Shown one piece after another: positions 6,629 to 15,626 of a DNA stretch of 47,148 nt. The translations under genes were made by a program, and so were the position numbers. The notes under the pieces were generated by a model. That model had not been told where the DNA came from, searched no databases, and was given only the letters and a program-made list of their open reading frames with translations. The stretch is taken from the NCBI GenBank assembly GCA_905216145.1, contig CAJMST010000018.1, positions 1-47,148 on the forward strand, read 5' to 3'. Source of the stretch: an uncultured bacterium (GTDB lineage Bacteria > Actinomycetota > Coriobacteriia > Coriobacteriales > Coriobacteriaceae). Every line of letters begins with the position of its first letter. The stretch's first letter is position 1.

Positions 6629-7969
6629 CTACACCTCGGGTGCCTTGGCTACGGTCTCGCTCTCTGCCGCAAGTGGGCGGTTGTCGATGCGGCGGCCCAG
6701 GCGGTCGAGCTTCACAAGGAGCCACTCAATGGGATTCGGCCCCGAGCCTTCCTCGTCGGCAACCAAATCCACGACGGCAATCTTGGTGCCGTCCTGCTTG
6801 AGCGTAACGCTGCCCACCTTGTCGCCCACATGCACCGTGCCCGAAAGATCGTCGTAGCTAACCTTTTCGGTCACCTCGCCGGCAAGGGAAAACACGGTCG
6901 CTTGCGCCGTGGGGTCGGCGAGCGTGGCGTCGATCGTCTTGTCCGTCCAATCTGTCTGGCTAATGCGTGCCATAAGCGGGTTGCCGTTGGCGGTCTTTTC
7001 CTGCGTGTTGGCGATCGCGACCGTGACCTTGTGGCCGTAGTACCAATTGGCAAGGGTTGCGGTATCGGTAAAGCGCTGGTCGGTGGTGGTGGAGTTCAAA
7101 ACGACGGTGTAGATCTCGTCGCCGTCGCGGTTGTAGGCGCTCGTAAAGCAATAGCCCGCGTCGTCGGTGGTGCCGGTCTTGCCGCCGATGTTGCCATCTT
7201 GGCCCAGCAAATAGTTATGCGTGTCCATGGAATGCGAATGGTCGGTGCCGTCGGCGCCCGTGACCTCGATCCAGGAATCCTCGCTCGCTACGACCTCGCG
7301 GATCGTGTCGTTTTTCATGGCCTCCTGCATCATCAGCGCCACGTCATGTGCGGTTGAGTGCATATCGCCAGCCCACTCATCAAAGTCCAGACCATGCGGG
7401 TTTTCAAAAAGCGTACCGGTACAGCCGAGCTTCTTAGCGCGCTCGTTCATGGCCTTCACAAAGGTGGCCTCGGCGTCTTTGGTCTTAGGGTCGATCTTCT
7501 TGCCCACATATTCGGCGAGCACGATGGCGGCGTCGTTGCCCGAGGGAATCATCAGGCCGCGCAGCGCCTGCTCCACGGTAAGCTTGTCGCCTTCGAGCAA
7601 GCCGGCGGTCGAATTGCCCACGGTGGCTGCAGCGTTGCTCACCGTGACCTTCTCGTCCATCTTGCAATTCTCGACGGTTAGGATTGCGGTCATGACCTTG
7701 GTGATCGAGGCAATTTTGACCTGCTCATCGGCGCCGCGCCCATAGTAGACGGTGCCGTCTTTGCCCATGACGAGGGCATTGGTCGCATCGATATCGGGCA
7801 GGTTTTCGGCCGTGATGCCGCGCGCATCGGCGGTTTTGCCGCAAACATTGTCGGTCGTAAGCACTTGGGCGCCGGCGACGGTGGGCACGCCAGCGGCAAG
7901 GGCGATAGCGCAGACAAAGCCGGCGGCAAGCTGGGCTGAGCGCTTTGCAAAAGAGGTGAGGGACTTCAC
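6629..7969 (-). CDS. Serine-type D-Ala-D-Ala carboxypeptidase (PBP5/DacA-like)
   Basis: Low-molecular-weight penicillin-binding protein that trims the terminal D-Ala from peptidoglycan pentapeptides outside the membrane. From the GTG at 7969 the protein is 446 aa with an N-terminal signal peptide ending near GAQ (residue 35). All three S11 motifs are visible: SITK at 88-91 with the nucleophilic serine, SGN at 143-145, and KTG at 264-266. The segment after about residue 330 resembles the beta-rich C-terminal domain of PBP5. An open frame continues to a TTG at 8080, but those starts lack a ribosome site and would bury the signal peptide, so 7969 is preferred with moderate certainty. A TATACT box lies just upstream. 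The gene is divergent from a VanR/VanS-like regulator pair. Confidence 0.92.
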   Translation of the reverse strand: MKSLTSFAKRSAQLAAGFVCAIALAAGVPTVAGAQVLTTDNVCGKTADARGITAENLPDIDATNALVMGKDGTVYYGRGADEQVKIASITKVMTAILTVENCKMDEKVTVSNAAATVGNSTAGLLEGDKLTVEQALRGLMIPSGNDAAIVLAEYVGKKIDPKTKDAEATFVKAMNERAKKLGCTGTLFENPHGLDFDEWAGDMHSTAHDVALMMQEAMKNDTIREVVASEDSWIEVTGADGTDHSHSMDTHNYLLGQDGNIGGKTGTTDDAGYCFTSAYNRDGDEIYTVVLNSTTTDQRFTDTATLANWYYGHKVTVAIANTQEKTANGNPLMARISQTDWTDKTIDATLADPTAQATVFSLAGEVTEKVSYDDLSGTVHVGDKVGSVTLKQDGTKIAVVDLVADEEGSGPNPIEWLLVKLDRLGRRIDNRPLAAESETVAKAPEV

Positions 7970-8166
7970 GGATTTCGCTTTCGACGGGATGGTCTCTTCT
8001 GGAACAAGAGTATATCGTTTGCCGGCGTCGGCGATCATCGCGTGCGTGCGTGGCCCACATCCGCGCCCGAACGGGCACAAGGGTGCTTAAGGCCGACTTA
8101 ATCACCCACGCTTGTTGTGTGTGACGGGCGCCCCCTCGGGCATAATGGAGCGCGAGAGGAGCACGC

Positions 8167-8862
8167 ATGAACGAGCGCATTTTGGTAGTTGATGACGAAA
8201 AGGCCATCGCCGACTTGGTTGGTATCTACCTTACAAAAGAGGGCTTTGATGTCCAGATTGCCTATAGCGGGGCCGATGCTGCCAAGGCAATCTTGGAGCA
8301 GGAGTTCGATCTGGCGCTGCTGGATGTCATGCTGCCCGATATCGATGGCTTTGAGCTGCTGCGTACGATCCGTTCCAGCCATACCTATCCCGTGATCATG
8401 CTGACGGCGCGCGATGCCCAGCAAGACAAGATCGAGGGCCTTTCGCTTGGCGCGGACGATTACGTGGTTAAGCCGTTTCGTCCTCTGGAGCTCATCGCGC
8501 GCGTGCACGCTCAGCTTCGCCGCTACACCAGCTACGGTAGCCGCGCACAGGCGGCCGAGTCGCCGACCCTCCAGCTCGACGGCTTGGAGATCAACCGCGA
8601 TGCTCGTTCCGTGACAGTGGACGGTTCACCGGTTCGCCTCACGCCCACCGAGTATTCAATCTTGCTGTATCTGGTCGAGCATCGCGGCAGCGTGGTGGCC
8701 GTGGAGGACCTGTTCCGCGCGGTGTGGAACGAGGACTTTATGCCCGGCTCCAACAATACGGTGATGGTGCATATTCGCCACTTGCGTGAAAAGATCGGCG
8801 ACGACGCACAAAAGCCACGCTTTATCAAAAACGTCTGGGGCGTCGGCTACATCATCGAATAA
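8167..8862 (+). CDS. OmpR/PhoB-family response regulator (VanR-like)
   Basis: A 231-aa two-domain transcription regulator. The receiver domain (1 to about 118) has acidic D9/D10, phospho-acceptor D53 in LLDVMLPD, and K102 in VKPF. The winged-helix DNA-binding domain (about 130-231) ends in the typical VWGVGYIIE. GAGAGG precedes the ATG and a CATAAT box sits at 8141. It is followed after 26 bases by its sensor kinase, so the two form an operon. Sequence style is closest to VanR and similar cell-wall-antibiotic regulators. The adjacent divergent D,D-carboxypeptidase gene is a plausible target. Confidence 0.93.
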   Translation: MNERILVVDDEKAIADLVGIYLTKEGFDVQIAYSGADAAKAILEQEFDLALLDVMLPDIDGFELLRTIRSSHTYPVIMLTARDAQQDKIEGLSLGADDYVVKPFRPLELIARVHAQLRRYTSYGSRAQAAESPTLQLDGLEINRDARSVTVDGSPVRLTPTEYSILLYLVEHRGSVVAVEDLFRAVWNEDFMPGSNNTVMVHIRHLREKIGDDAQKPRFIKNVWGVGYIIE

Positions 8863-8888
8863 CGCTTTTCGCTTGTGAGGATCTTGAT

Positions 8889-10127
8889 ATGACAAAAGAC
8901 GATAGGCAAGCGTTCGAGGTGCCCGATCGGCTCTTTGAATACGTGAGGTCGGTCGTCGACAACCGCGCGCTTGCAACGGTGCTGCTCTTTTTGCTGAGCC
9001 TGCTGCTGATTGGCATCGACAACATCGTCGGAATCTTGGCGGTGCTGCTTGTCGGCTTTTTGCTGATCGATCGATTTGAGATCGTGTGCCGCTGCGTGGT
9101 GATTGGCGGCGCCGCGTGGGCCATGACGTTGGCGATTGGCGCCATGGCGCTCGGCGGCATCGAAGGGCCGGTGCTGTTCGATGCCGGCTTTGTATTCAAC
9201 ATGCTTGGCTTTGTGCTGGCGCTTGCAGCGTGCGTGCTGTTCTTGTGTGGCCGCGCCCTGTACTACCAGGGCTACGAGCAGGGCGAGCAGCATGCCGATT
9301 GTGTGCTGGCCGCTCGTATTCAAGATCGCCTGATCGATCACCCCGACACCTGGGATAACATCGACGGCGACTTCTTGGAGGTCGAGGGCGCCCTTAACCG
9401 CGTGCGTGACCGTGAGCGCAAGGTGCAGCAAGCTCTGCGTGACGAGTCGCATCGCAAGGACGATTTGGTCACGTACTTGGCACATGACCTACGCACCCCG
9501 CTTGCCAGTGTGGTGGGCTATCTTTCGCTGCTGCAAGAGGCTCCCGAGCTGCCGGTTGAGCAACGTGCGCACTTTACGGGCGTGGCGCTCGACAAGGCGC
9601 ACCGGCTCGATACGCTCATCGAAGAGTTCTTCGATATCACGCGTTTTGACTTCCACGATATCGTGCTCACGCGCGGCTATGTTGATCTGGGGTTGCTGCT
9701 GGCTCAGGTGACTGACGAGTTCTATCCCATCCTCAACGAGCAGCATAAGGAAGTCCAAGTTGATATTCGCGAGGACCTGACGGTGCTCGTGGATGGCGAC
9801 AAAATGGCTCGCGTGTTCAACAACATCATGAAAAACGCTATTGCCTATAGCTATGAGGGCTCGACCATCACGATCGAGGCCAGACGCCGGGACGGCGGTG
9901 GCGTGCGCGTGCGCTTTATCAATCAGGGCGATCCCATCCCTGCGGCTAAGCTCAAGGTGATCTTTGAGAAGTTCTATCGCCTGGATGCGGCGCGTGCGAC
10001 CAATCGCGGCGGCGCTGGACTGGGGCTTGCCATCGCCAAGGAGATCGTATGCGCGCACGGCGGTACCGTTGCATGTGAATCGACGCCCGAACACACGATA
10101 TTCACCATCGAGCTGCCCGCCGCATAG
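8889..10127 (+). CDS. Sensor histidine kinase (VanS-like)
   Basis: A 412-aa membrane kinase. Hydrophobic stretches at about residues 28-60 and 66-120 suggest four closely spaced membrane passes with almost no extracytoplasmic loop. This is the layout of intramembrane-sensing kinases rather than ones with a large sensor domain. The dimerisation/phosphoacceptor box is LAHDLRTPLASV with H199. The N box is NNIMKNAIAYS and the G box is GGAGLGLAI. It would phosphorylate the regulator encoded just upstream. GTGAGGATC provides the ribosome site. The actual signal is unknown. Confidence 0.93.
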   Translation: MTKDDRQAFEVPDRLFEYVRSVVDNRALATVLLFLLSLLLIGIDNIVGILAVLLVGFLLIDRFEIVCRCVVIGGAAWAMTLAIGAMALGGIEGPVLFDAGFVFNMLGFVLALAACVLFLCGRALYYQGYEQGEQHADCVLAARIQDRLIDHPDTWDNIDGDFLEVEGALNRVRDRERKVQQALRDESHRKDDLVTYLAHDLRTPLASVVGYLSLLQEAPELPVEQRAHFTGVALDKAHRLDTLIEEFFDITRFDFHDIVLTRGYVDLGLLLAQVTDEFYPILNEQHKEVQVDIREDLTVLVDGDKMARVFNNIMKNAIAYSYEGSTITIEARRRDGGGVRVRFINQGDPIPAAKLKVIFEKFYRLDAARATNRGGAGLGLAIAKEIVCAHGGTVACESTPEHTIFTIELPAA

Positions 10128-10148
10128 CCAGCGTGCCCTTACAAACAC

Positions 10149-10230
10149 TTGACAATGCGCTCACGTGCATATGAGCCGCGATTCCTACTATCGATACTGC
10201 TGAATTGATATCGATGTGGAGGTATGCGGT
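10149..10230 (+). promoter_or_regulatory. Probable pstB promoter and leader
   Basis: A consensus TTGACA lies at 10149-10154. A convincing -10 at normal spacing is not obvious: TATGAG at 10170 is 15 bases away, and TACTAT lies further down. GTGGAGG at 10216-10222 is the ribosome site for the ATG at 10231. Confidence 0.4.
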
Positions 10231-11106
10231 ATGACGGCTGCTGCGGCTGTGGAGCCCACGGAGCTTGAAGAACTCATGAAAGCGCAGGCCGAGGCCGCGC
10301 ACGAGCGCGAGGTTGGGGATGCGACTCGCCCCACGGCAGAGGATCTTGCCGCCTCGCCGACGCGAATCGATGTTGAGGGCCTCGACCTGTTCTATGGCGA
10401 CCACCATGCGCTCAAGGACGTGAATATCAAGATCCGCGACAAGCAGATTACCTCGTTCATCGGGCCTTCGGGCTGCGGAAAGTCCACGTTGCTGCGCTGC
10501 TTTAACCGCATGAACGACGGCATCAAGGACTGCCGAATCGAGGGCAAGATTGCGCTCGATGGTCAAGATATCCTGGGCGACTACGACATCTGCCGCCTTC
10601 GCCAGCGCGTGGGCATGGTGTTCCAGCGCCCCAACCCGTTTCCCATGAGCATCTACGACAACGTCGCCTATGGGCCGCGCGGTATGGGTGTGCGCGATCG
10701 CGTCGTGCTCGACGAGCTGGTCGAAGACTCCCTGCGACGCGCCGCCCTGTGGGACGAGGCCAAGGACAAGCTCAAAGAGTCGGGTCTGGGTCTTTCGGGC
10801 GGCCAGCAGCAGCGCCTGTGCATCGCCCGCGCACTTGCCGTGCAGCCCGACATTCTGCTGATGGACGAGCCGACCTCGGCACTCGATCCCGTATCGACGC
10901 TGGTGGTGGAGCAGCTGGCCTGCGAGCTCAAAGAGACCTGCACGCTCGTGGTCGTTACGCACAATATGCAGCAGGCGGCGCGTATCTCCGATTCGGTCGC
11001 ATTCTTTTTGCTGGGTGAGCTGGTGGAGCACGCGCCCACCGCGCAACTCTTCAAGAATCCGACCGATCCGCGCACGGCGGATTATTTGACGGGGCGTTTT
11101 GGCTGA
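10231..11106 (+). CDS. pstB: Phosphate ABC transporter ATP-binding protein PstB
   Basis: The ATPase of the PstSCAB phosphate importer, which also contributes to phosphate signalling through PhoU and PhoR. The 291-aa protein shows Walker A GPSGCGKST, the PstB-typical QRPNPFPMSIYDNVAYG around the Q loop, signature LSGGQQQR, and Walker B ILLMDEPTSALDP. It carries an extra N-terminal stretch of about 40 residues (rich in Ala/Glu) ahead of the usual PstB start. The ATG at 10231 has a good ribosome site; the GTG at 10216 lies inside that site and is rejected. No pstS, pstC, pstA or phoU is next to it. Instead it directly precedes a PhoB/PhoR-like pair, consistent with a phosphate regulon. Confidence 0.95.
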   Translation: MTAAAAVEPTELEELMKAQAEAAHEREVGDATRPTAEDLAASPTRIDVEGLDLFYGDHHALKDVNIKIRDKQITSFIGPSGCGKSTLLRCFNRMNDGIKDCRIEGKIALDGQDILGDYDICRLRQRVGMVFQRPNPFPMSIYDNVAYGPRGMGVRDRVVLDELVEDSLRRAALWDEAKDKLKESGLGLSGGQQQRLCIARALAVQPDILLMDEPTSALDPVSTLVVEQLACELKETCTLVVVTHNMQQAARISDSVAFFLLGELVEHAPTAQLFKNPTDPRTADYLTGRFG

Positions 11107-11170
11107 TACCATCTAGTAAAGGTACCTTTAGGGTTAAGATGCGGTCATGCCGGCCGCAAAGGGGTTCAAC

Positions 11171-11899
11171 ATGATCTATTACGTCGAGGACGATGACAAC
11201 ATCAGGGATTTGACGGTCTATGCGCTGCGCAAGCAGGGGATTGAGGCCGAAGGCTTTTCGTGCGACGGTGAGTTTAAGGCTGCCGTGGCGCGACGGGTAC
11301 CCGATGCCGTCCTGCTCGACATCATGCTGCCCGATACCGATGGCTTGGCGATTATGCGTCGACTGCGTGCCGATCGCCTGACGGCGACGGTGCCCATCAT
11401 GATGCTTACCGCCAAGGATACCGAGCTCGACAAGGTGATGGCGCTCGATGGCGGTGCCGACGATTACCTGACTAAGCCGTTTTCGCTCATGGAGCTCGCC
11501 AGCCGCTGCCGCGCACTGCTGCGTCGCGGCGGCATGGTCAAACAGGCAAGCGATGTGCTCAGCGTGGGCGACATCGTGCTCTCGCCCAGCCATCGTGAGG
11601 TGACTGTTGCCGGCGAGTCGCTTAAGCTCACCCTGCGCGAGTTCGACCTGCTCGAGTACCTCATGCGCAAGCCCGGCGTGGTCTTTACCCGCGAGTCGTT
11701 GCTGCAGAGCGTGTGGGGCTGGGACTTCGACGGCGGTTCGCGCACCGTTGACGTGCACGTGCAGACGCTTCGCCAAAAACTGGGCGAGCATGCCAGCGCC
11801 ATCGAGACCGTGCGCGGCGTGGGCTACCGCTTGGCCGAGCCTTCTGCCGGTGATGGTGCCGAAGGTGACGACACCGCGGCCACCGCATCGGAGGAGTAA
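11171..11899 (+). CDS. PhoB/RegX3-like response regulator
   Basis: A 242-aa OmpR-family regulator. The receiver domain has D6/D7, phospho-acceptor D50 (LLDIMLPD) and a conserved Lys in TKPFS. The C-terminal winged helix ends near RGVGYRLAEP, followed by an acidic Ala/Thr-rich tail. AAAGGGG places the start at 11171, not at the upstream in-frame ATG at 11147. It begins 64 bases after pstB and is followed by its kinase after only three bases, so they are translated together. The PhoB role is inferred from neighbouring pstB and the PhoR-like kinase. Confidence 0.93.
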   Translation: MIYYVEDDDNIRDLTVYALRKQGIEAEGFSCDGEFKAAVARRVPDAVLLDIMLPDTDGLAIMRRLRADRLTATVPIMMLTAKDTELDKVMALDGGADDYLTKPFSLMELASRCRALLRRGGMVKQASDVLSVGDIVLSPSHREVTVAGESLKLTLREFDLLEYLMRKPGVVFTRESLLQSVWGWDFDGGSRTVDVHVQTLRQKLGEHASAIETVRGVGYRLAEPSAGDGAEGDDTAATASEE

Positions 11900-11902
11900 C
11901 CC

Positions 11903-13327
11903 GTGGTCTTCGCCCCCCAGGGAAAACATACGCTGTCGCACCGCGTTTTTGTGACGATCTTTGTCTGCGCCATGGCGGTTATCGTGGCGTTTACGGTGCT
12001 GGGTGCGTTCTTTGTGCAAAACACCTTGGCGGATGCCACGAGTGCCAACCTGGCGCAAGAAACCGAGCTCATCGCTGCCGCCCTCGACGAGCAGCAGGAG
12101 CCCATCCCGTTCTTGCGTAGCCTCGATCGAGAGGACTTGCGCATCACGCTGATTAACAAGGATGGATCGGTTGCCTACGACAACGAGGCGCCGCCTTCCA
12201 CACTGCCCAACCATGGCGATCGCCCCGAGGTCATCGAGGCCTTTGAGAGTGGTTCGGGTTCCGCGGAGCGCGCAAGCTCTACGCTCGACGAGATTATGCT
12301 GTATCGCGCCGTCGCCCTTGATAACGGCCAGGTTGTCCGCTTGGCGCAGGCCCAGCCTGGCGTTGCGGCGATTTTGCTGTCGATGGTGGCGCCGATGCTG
12401 CTTATCGCAGCAGCGGGTGCGGTACTCTCGTTTTTTATGGCGCGCCGCGAGTCCCGTGCCATCATCGCGCCTTTGCAAGAGGTGGATTTGGACCACCCAC
12501 GCCGTAGCTATGAGCACGCCTATGCCGAGATGGTCCCCATGCTTGAGCGTATTGAGTCGCAGCGCCAGGAGCTCAAGCGCCAAATGGCGGTGCTGGCGGA
12601 CAACGACCGTATGCGCCGCGAGTTCACGGCGAATATCACCCATGAGCTCAAGACGCCGCTTACGGCGATTTCGGGCTATGCCGAGCTCATCGCAAACGGC
12701 ATGGTCGAGGGCGAGGGCGACCTGCGCAACTTTGGCGGTCGCATCTATCGTGAGGCGGGCCGCTTGGCAGCGCTTGTCAACGATATCCTTACGCTGTCTA
12801 ACTTGGACGAGGCCGAGCGTGCAGCTGAGGGCGAGGCGGTGCCCATTGGGTCCACGGAGCCTATTGAGCTCTCGCGTGCCATCTACGCGGTCGAGCAGCG
12901 TCTTGAACAGGTCGCCCGTCAGGCGAATGTGACGATAAGTCATGAGACCAAGCCTGTGGTCATCGAGGGCGTGTCGCGCTTGATTGACGAGCTCATCTAT
13001 AATCTGGCAAGCAACGCCATCCGCTACAATCGACCCGGCGGTACGGTTACGCTGCAGTGCGGCACCAACGACGAAGGCCATCCGTTCCTTGCGGTCGCCG
13101 ACACGGGAATCGGTATCGCGCCTGAAGAACAGGGCAAGGTATTTGAGCGGTTCTATCGCGTGGACAAGAGTAGGTCCAAGGCACGCGGCGGAACCGGTCT
13201 GGGGCTTGCCATTGTCAAGCATGCGGCCCTGTATCATCACGCCACGCTCGATCTGTCGAGCGAGTTGGGCGTGGGAACCACCATTACGGTGACGTTTCCC
13301 ATACAGCAGGACGAGCCATTCGCATAG
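11903..13327 (+). CDS. PhoR-like sensor histidine kinase
   Basis: A 474-aa membrane kinase with one membrane helix at about residues 16-38, an extracytoplasmic domain to about 150, and a second helix at about 153-178. A linker is followed by the phosphoacceptor box ITHELKTPLTAI with H247, an N box (NLASNAIRYN), DTGIGI, and GGTGLGLAI. The extracytoplasmic region (ITLINKDGSVAYDN) resembles the sensor fold of Firmicutes/Actinobacteria PhoR kinases. It uses a GTG start behind GAGGAG, three bases after the response regulator stop. A terminator follows at 13353. Confidence 0.93.
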   Translation: MVFAPQGKHTLSHRVFVTIFVCAMAVIVAFTVLGAFFVQNTLADATSANLAQETELIAAALDEQQEPIPFLRSLDREDLRITLINKDGSVAYDNEAPPSTLPNHGDRPEVIEAFESGSGSAERASSTLDEIMLYRAVALDNGQVVRLAQAQPGVAAILLSMVAPMLLIAAAGAVLSFFMARRESRAIIAPLQEVDLDHPRRSYEHAYAEMVPMLERIESQRQELKRQMAVLADNDRMRREFTANITHELKTPLTAISGYAELIANGMVEGEGDLRNFGGRIYREAGRLAALVNDILTLSNLDEAERAAEGEAVPIGSTEPIELSRAIYAVEQRLEQVARQANVTISHETKPVVIEGVSRLIDELIYNLASNAIRYNRPGGTVTLQCGTNDEGHPFLAVADTGIGIAPEEQGKVFERFYRVDKSRSKARGGTGLGLAIVKHAALYHHATLDLSSELGVGTTITVTFPIQQDEPFA

Positions 13328-13352
13328 CGATATAACATAGATATTGATGCAG

Positions 13353-13390
13353 ACGCCGCATTTGACTTTCGGGTGCGGCGTTGTTGTGCA
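13353..13390 (+). terminator. Terminator after the PhoR-like kinase
   Basis: ACGCCGCA (13353-13360) pairs with TGCGGCGT (13374-13381), followed by TGTTGTG. It separates the phosphate block from the capsule-type block. Confidence 0.75.
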
Positions 13391-13522
13391 ATTTTACGAT
13401 TGCTTCCGACATTTTTACAGGAGAGCCTGTTTCTTATGTATAGAGTTTGGTCTCGGTAAAAAGATGCGATAACATACGGACAGTTTTGTCAATCCGAACT
13501 GGGGAAATGAAAGGCAAGCTGC

Positions 13523-14179
13523 ATGACCCTTCTCGAACTGTTCCAGCTGCTGAAGAAGCACCTTCAGCTGGTCATCACCCTTCCGGTGGTCTGCGCGATC
13601 GCCATGGGCATCGTGTCCTTCGTTGCGATGGACAACACCTATACCGCGACGACGAGCATGTACATTCTCGCCAAGACCGACGATAGCGGTCAGATGAGCT
13701 ACAACGATCTCTCGGCGAGTCAGATGCTTTCCAACGATATCGCCACGCTGCTGGATAGCGATAGCGTTAAGAGCGGCGCAGCCAATGAACTGGGCCTCAC
13801 CGATCTGGATGACTACAAGGTGTCTGTTTCCTCCGAGACCACCACGCGTGTCATTACGCTTTCGGTTACCGGCACCGATGCCAAGGAGACGGCTAAGGTC
13901 GCAAAGGCCATGGCCAGCTCGGTGAGTACGGTCGCTCAGAACGTCGGCGCTGCCCAGAGCATCAACGTTATCGACGAGGCTAAGACCCCCGAAGCCCCCA
14001 GCGGTCCCAAGCGTATGCTGTACGTTGCTGTCGCGTTCCTCGCCGGTATCTTTATCGCAGTCGCCTATGTCGTTTTGGCAGACATGCTCAATACCCGCAT
14101 CCGCGGTGCCGAAGAGGCGGAAGAGCTCCTGGGCATTCCCGTTGTTGGCCGAATTCCGGCTATGAAAGGTGGTAAATAG
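13523..14179 (+). CDS. Wzz/YveK-type chain-length/kinase-activator membrane protein
   Basis: A 218-aa Wzz-domain protein with two membrane helices, at about residues 17-37 and 166-187, enclosing an extracytoplasmic domain. In Gram-positives such proteins (CpsC, CapA, YveK) activate the partner tyrosine kinase and help set exopolysaccharide chain length. The C-terminal cytoplasmic tail (AEELLGIPVVGRIPAMKGG) matches the segment that docks on the kinase. GAAAGG lies upstream of the ATG. The kinase gene follows two bases after the stop, so the two form one operon. Confidence 0.9.
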   Translation: MTLLELFQLLKKHLQLVITLPVVCAIAMGIVSFVAMDNTYTATTSMYILAKTDDSGQMSYNDLSASQMLSNDIATLLDSDSVKSGAANELGLTDLDDYKVSVSSETTTRVITLSVTGTDAKETAKVAKAMASSVSTVAQNVGAAQSINVIDEAKTPEAPSGPKRMLYVAVAFLAGIFIAVAYVVLADMLNTRIRGAEEAEELLGIPVVGRIPAMKGGK

Positions 14180-14181
14180 GC

Positions 14182-14919
14182 ATGGCTAAGGCAAAGAACA
14201 CCGATAAGCTCGTTGTACAGAATGCCGCCAAGACCCTTCTGGCTAACATTCGCTTTGCGAGCGTGGACGACCCCATTCGCACCATCACCGTTACCTCCTC
14301 GATTCCCAACGAGGGCAAGTCTACGGTTTCCATTAACCTTGCTCAGGCAATCGCCACGAGTGGCAAGTCCGTGCTCCTGGTTGAGGCCGATATGCGCCGC
14401 AGGTCCCTTTCCGATATGCTCGGCGTTCGTTCGCGCGGCGGACTCTATGCGGTTCTTTCCGAGCAGATCTCCATTGACCAGGCAATTGTCGAGACGGGTC
14501 AGAAGAACTTCTACTTCCTTGATGCCGAGCCGCATATTCCCAATCCTGCCGACATCATCGTCTCTCACCGCTTTGCCAAGCTGGTAAAGGCACTGTCTGC
14601 TAAGTTCCAGTACGTCATCTTCGACGCTCCCCCGGTCGGCACCTTCATCGATGCTGCCGAGATTGCCAGCCTGACCGACGGCACGCTGTTCGTGGTGCGC
14701 GAGGACTTCACCAAGCGCGAGGAGGCGCTCAACGCTATCGGCCAGCTTAAGAAGTCCGAAAAGGTCAAGCTCATCGGTACCGTCATGAATTACTGTGAGA
14801 CCGAGACCAGCGAGTACTACTACTCCTACTACACCAAGGACGGTAAGAAGGTGAAGAAGGGCTCCGACGATCAGGGGACTTCCAAAAAGGGCATCTTCAC
14901 CAACCGAGCAAACGTTTAG
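14182..14919 (+). CDS. CpsD/CapB-family bacterial tyrosine kinase
   Basis: A 245-aa P-loop kinase that autophosphorylates on a C-terminal tyrosine cluster and controls polysaccharide assembly with its membrane activator. Walker A is SSIPNEGKST at about residues 39-48, the second Walker motif is VLLVEADMRRR, and Walker B lies in YVIFDAPPVG. The tyrosine cluster EYYYSYY is near residues 212-218, followed by a Lys-rich tail. It starts two bases after the Wzz-type gene and is followed by its phosphatase. Confidence 0.94.
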   Translation: MAKAKNTDKLVVQNAAKTLLANIRFASVDDPIRTITVTSSIPNEGKSTVSINLAQAIATSGKSVLLVEADMRRRSLSDMLGVRSRGGLYAVLSEQISIDQAIVETGQKNFYFLDAEPHIPNPADIIVSHRFAKLVKALSAKFQYVIFDAPPVGTFIDAAEIASLTDGTLFVVREDFTKREEALNAIGQLKKSEKVKLIGTVMNYCETETSEYYYSYYTKDGKKVKKGSDDQGTSKKGIFTNRANV

Positions 14920-14936
14920 TTGATTAAGGCTGACCT

Positions 14937-15587
14937 ATGCGTGACATTCATTGCCATATCTTGCCGGGTGTAGACGACGGCGCCGCCGATCTCGATGAGA
15001 GCTTGGCGATGCTCGAGGCTGCCAAGCGGGCCGGTGTAACCAGAATCGTTTGCACTCCTCACTGCCGTGATCCCTATTTTGATTACGACAAGATGTGGGA
15101 TGCCTTTGAACTGCTGCGTGATAACGCTGACGGTTTTCCGCTCCAGATGGGCTTCGAGGTCAACCATCGAAAGCTCGTTGAGCTTGGTATCGATGCCGCG
15201 GAGCACTTGCATTTCGATGGGACCAACGAGTTTCTGCTCGAGCTTTCGACGCATGCCGATGCGTATGCGTTTAGAGAGTACGAGAACACGATTTACGATT
15301 TGCAGTGCCGTGGCTACCAGGTGATCATCGCTCATCCTGAGCGCTATCGTGCGGTTCAAAAGGATGTAAGCGTGGCGGAGCGCCTGGTCGATATGGGCTG
15401 CAAGCTGCAGGCTTCGGCGGACTTTATTGCCGGCGGTCGCTTTGGTCGCGAAAAAAAGCCGGCACAGCGCCTGTTCGATCAGAACCTGTACAGCTTCATC
15501 GCGAGCGATGCCCATAACGTGGGTCATTACGACTGCCTGGCGAAGGCTCGCGCGAAGTTTAGCGTGCGCGGAGCTCATTTTCGCTAA
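14937..15587 (+). CDS. CpsB/YwqE-type tyrosine-protein phosphatase (PHP domain)
   Basis: A 216-aa metal-dependent phosphatase of the PHP fold that would remove phosphate from the CpsD-like kinase. The N-terminal metal motif DIHCHILPGVDDGA is typical of this family. Further conserved positions appear as CTPHCRD, GFEVN, IAHPER and FIASDAHN. The length fits Wzb/CpsB proteins, which are slightly longer. It completes the activator-kinase-phosphatase triad. No glycosyltransferase or flippase genes follow, so the polysaccharide genes it controls must lie elsewhere. Confidence 0.93.
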   Translation: MRDIHCHILPGVDDGAADLDESLAMLEAAKRAGVTRIVCTPHCRDPYFDYDKMWDAFELLRDNADGFPLQMGFEVNHRKLVELGIDAAEHLHFDGTNEFLLELSTHADAYAFREYENTIYDLQCRGYQVIIAHPERYRAVQKDVSVAERLVDMGCKLQASADFIAGGRFGREKKPAQRLFDQNLYSFIASDAHNVGHYDCLAKARAKFSVRGAHFR

Positions 15588-15626
15588 AATCTGTCCCTAA
15601 CGTTCGCGTTGAATGAAAGGGCAGCT

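Noticed and set aside
6005..6801. Open frames crossing tRNA-Ser and its repeat (GDSNPRG-type peptides)
   Set aside because: They read through a tRNA and hairpins; such peptides are common spurious annotations.
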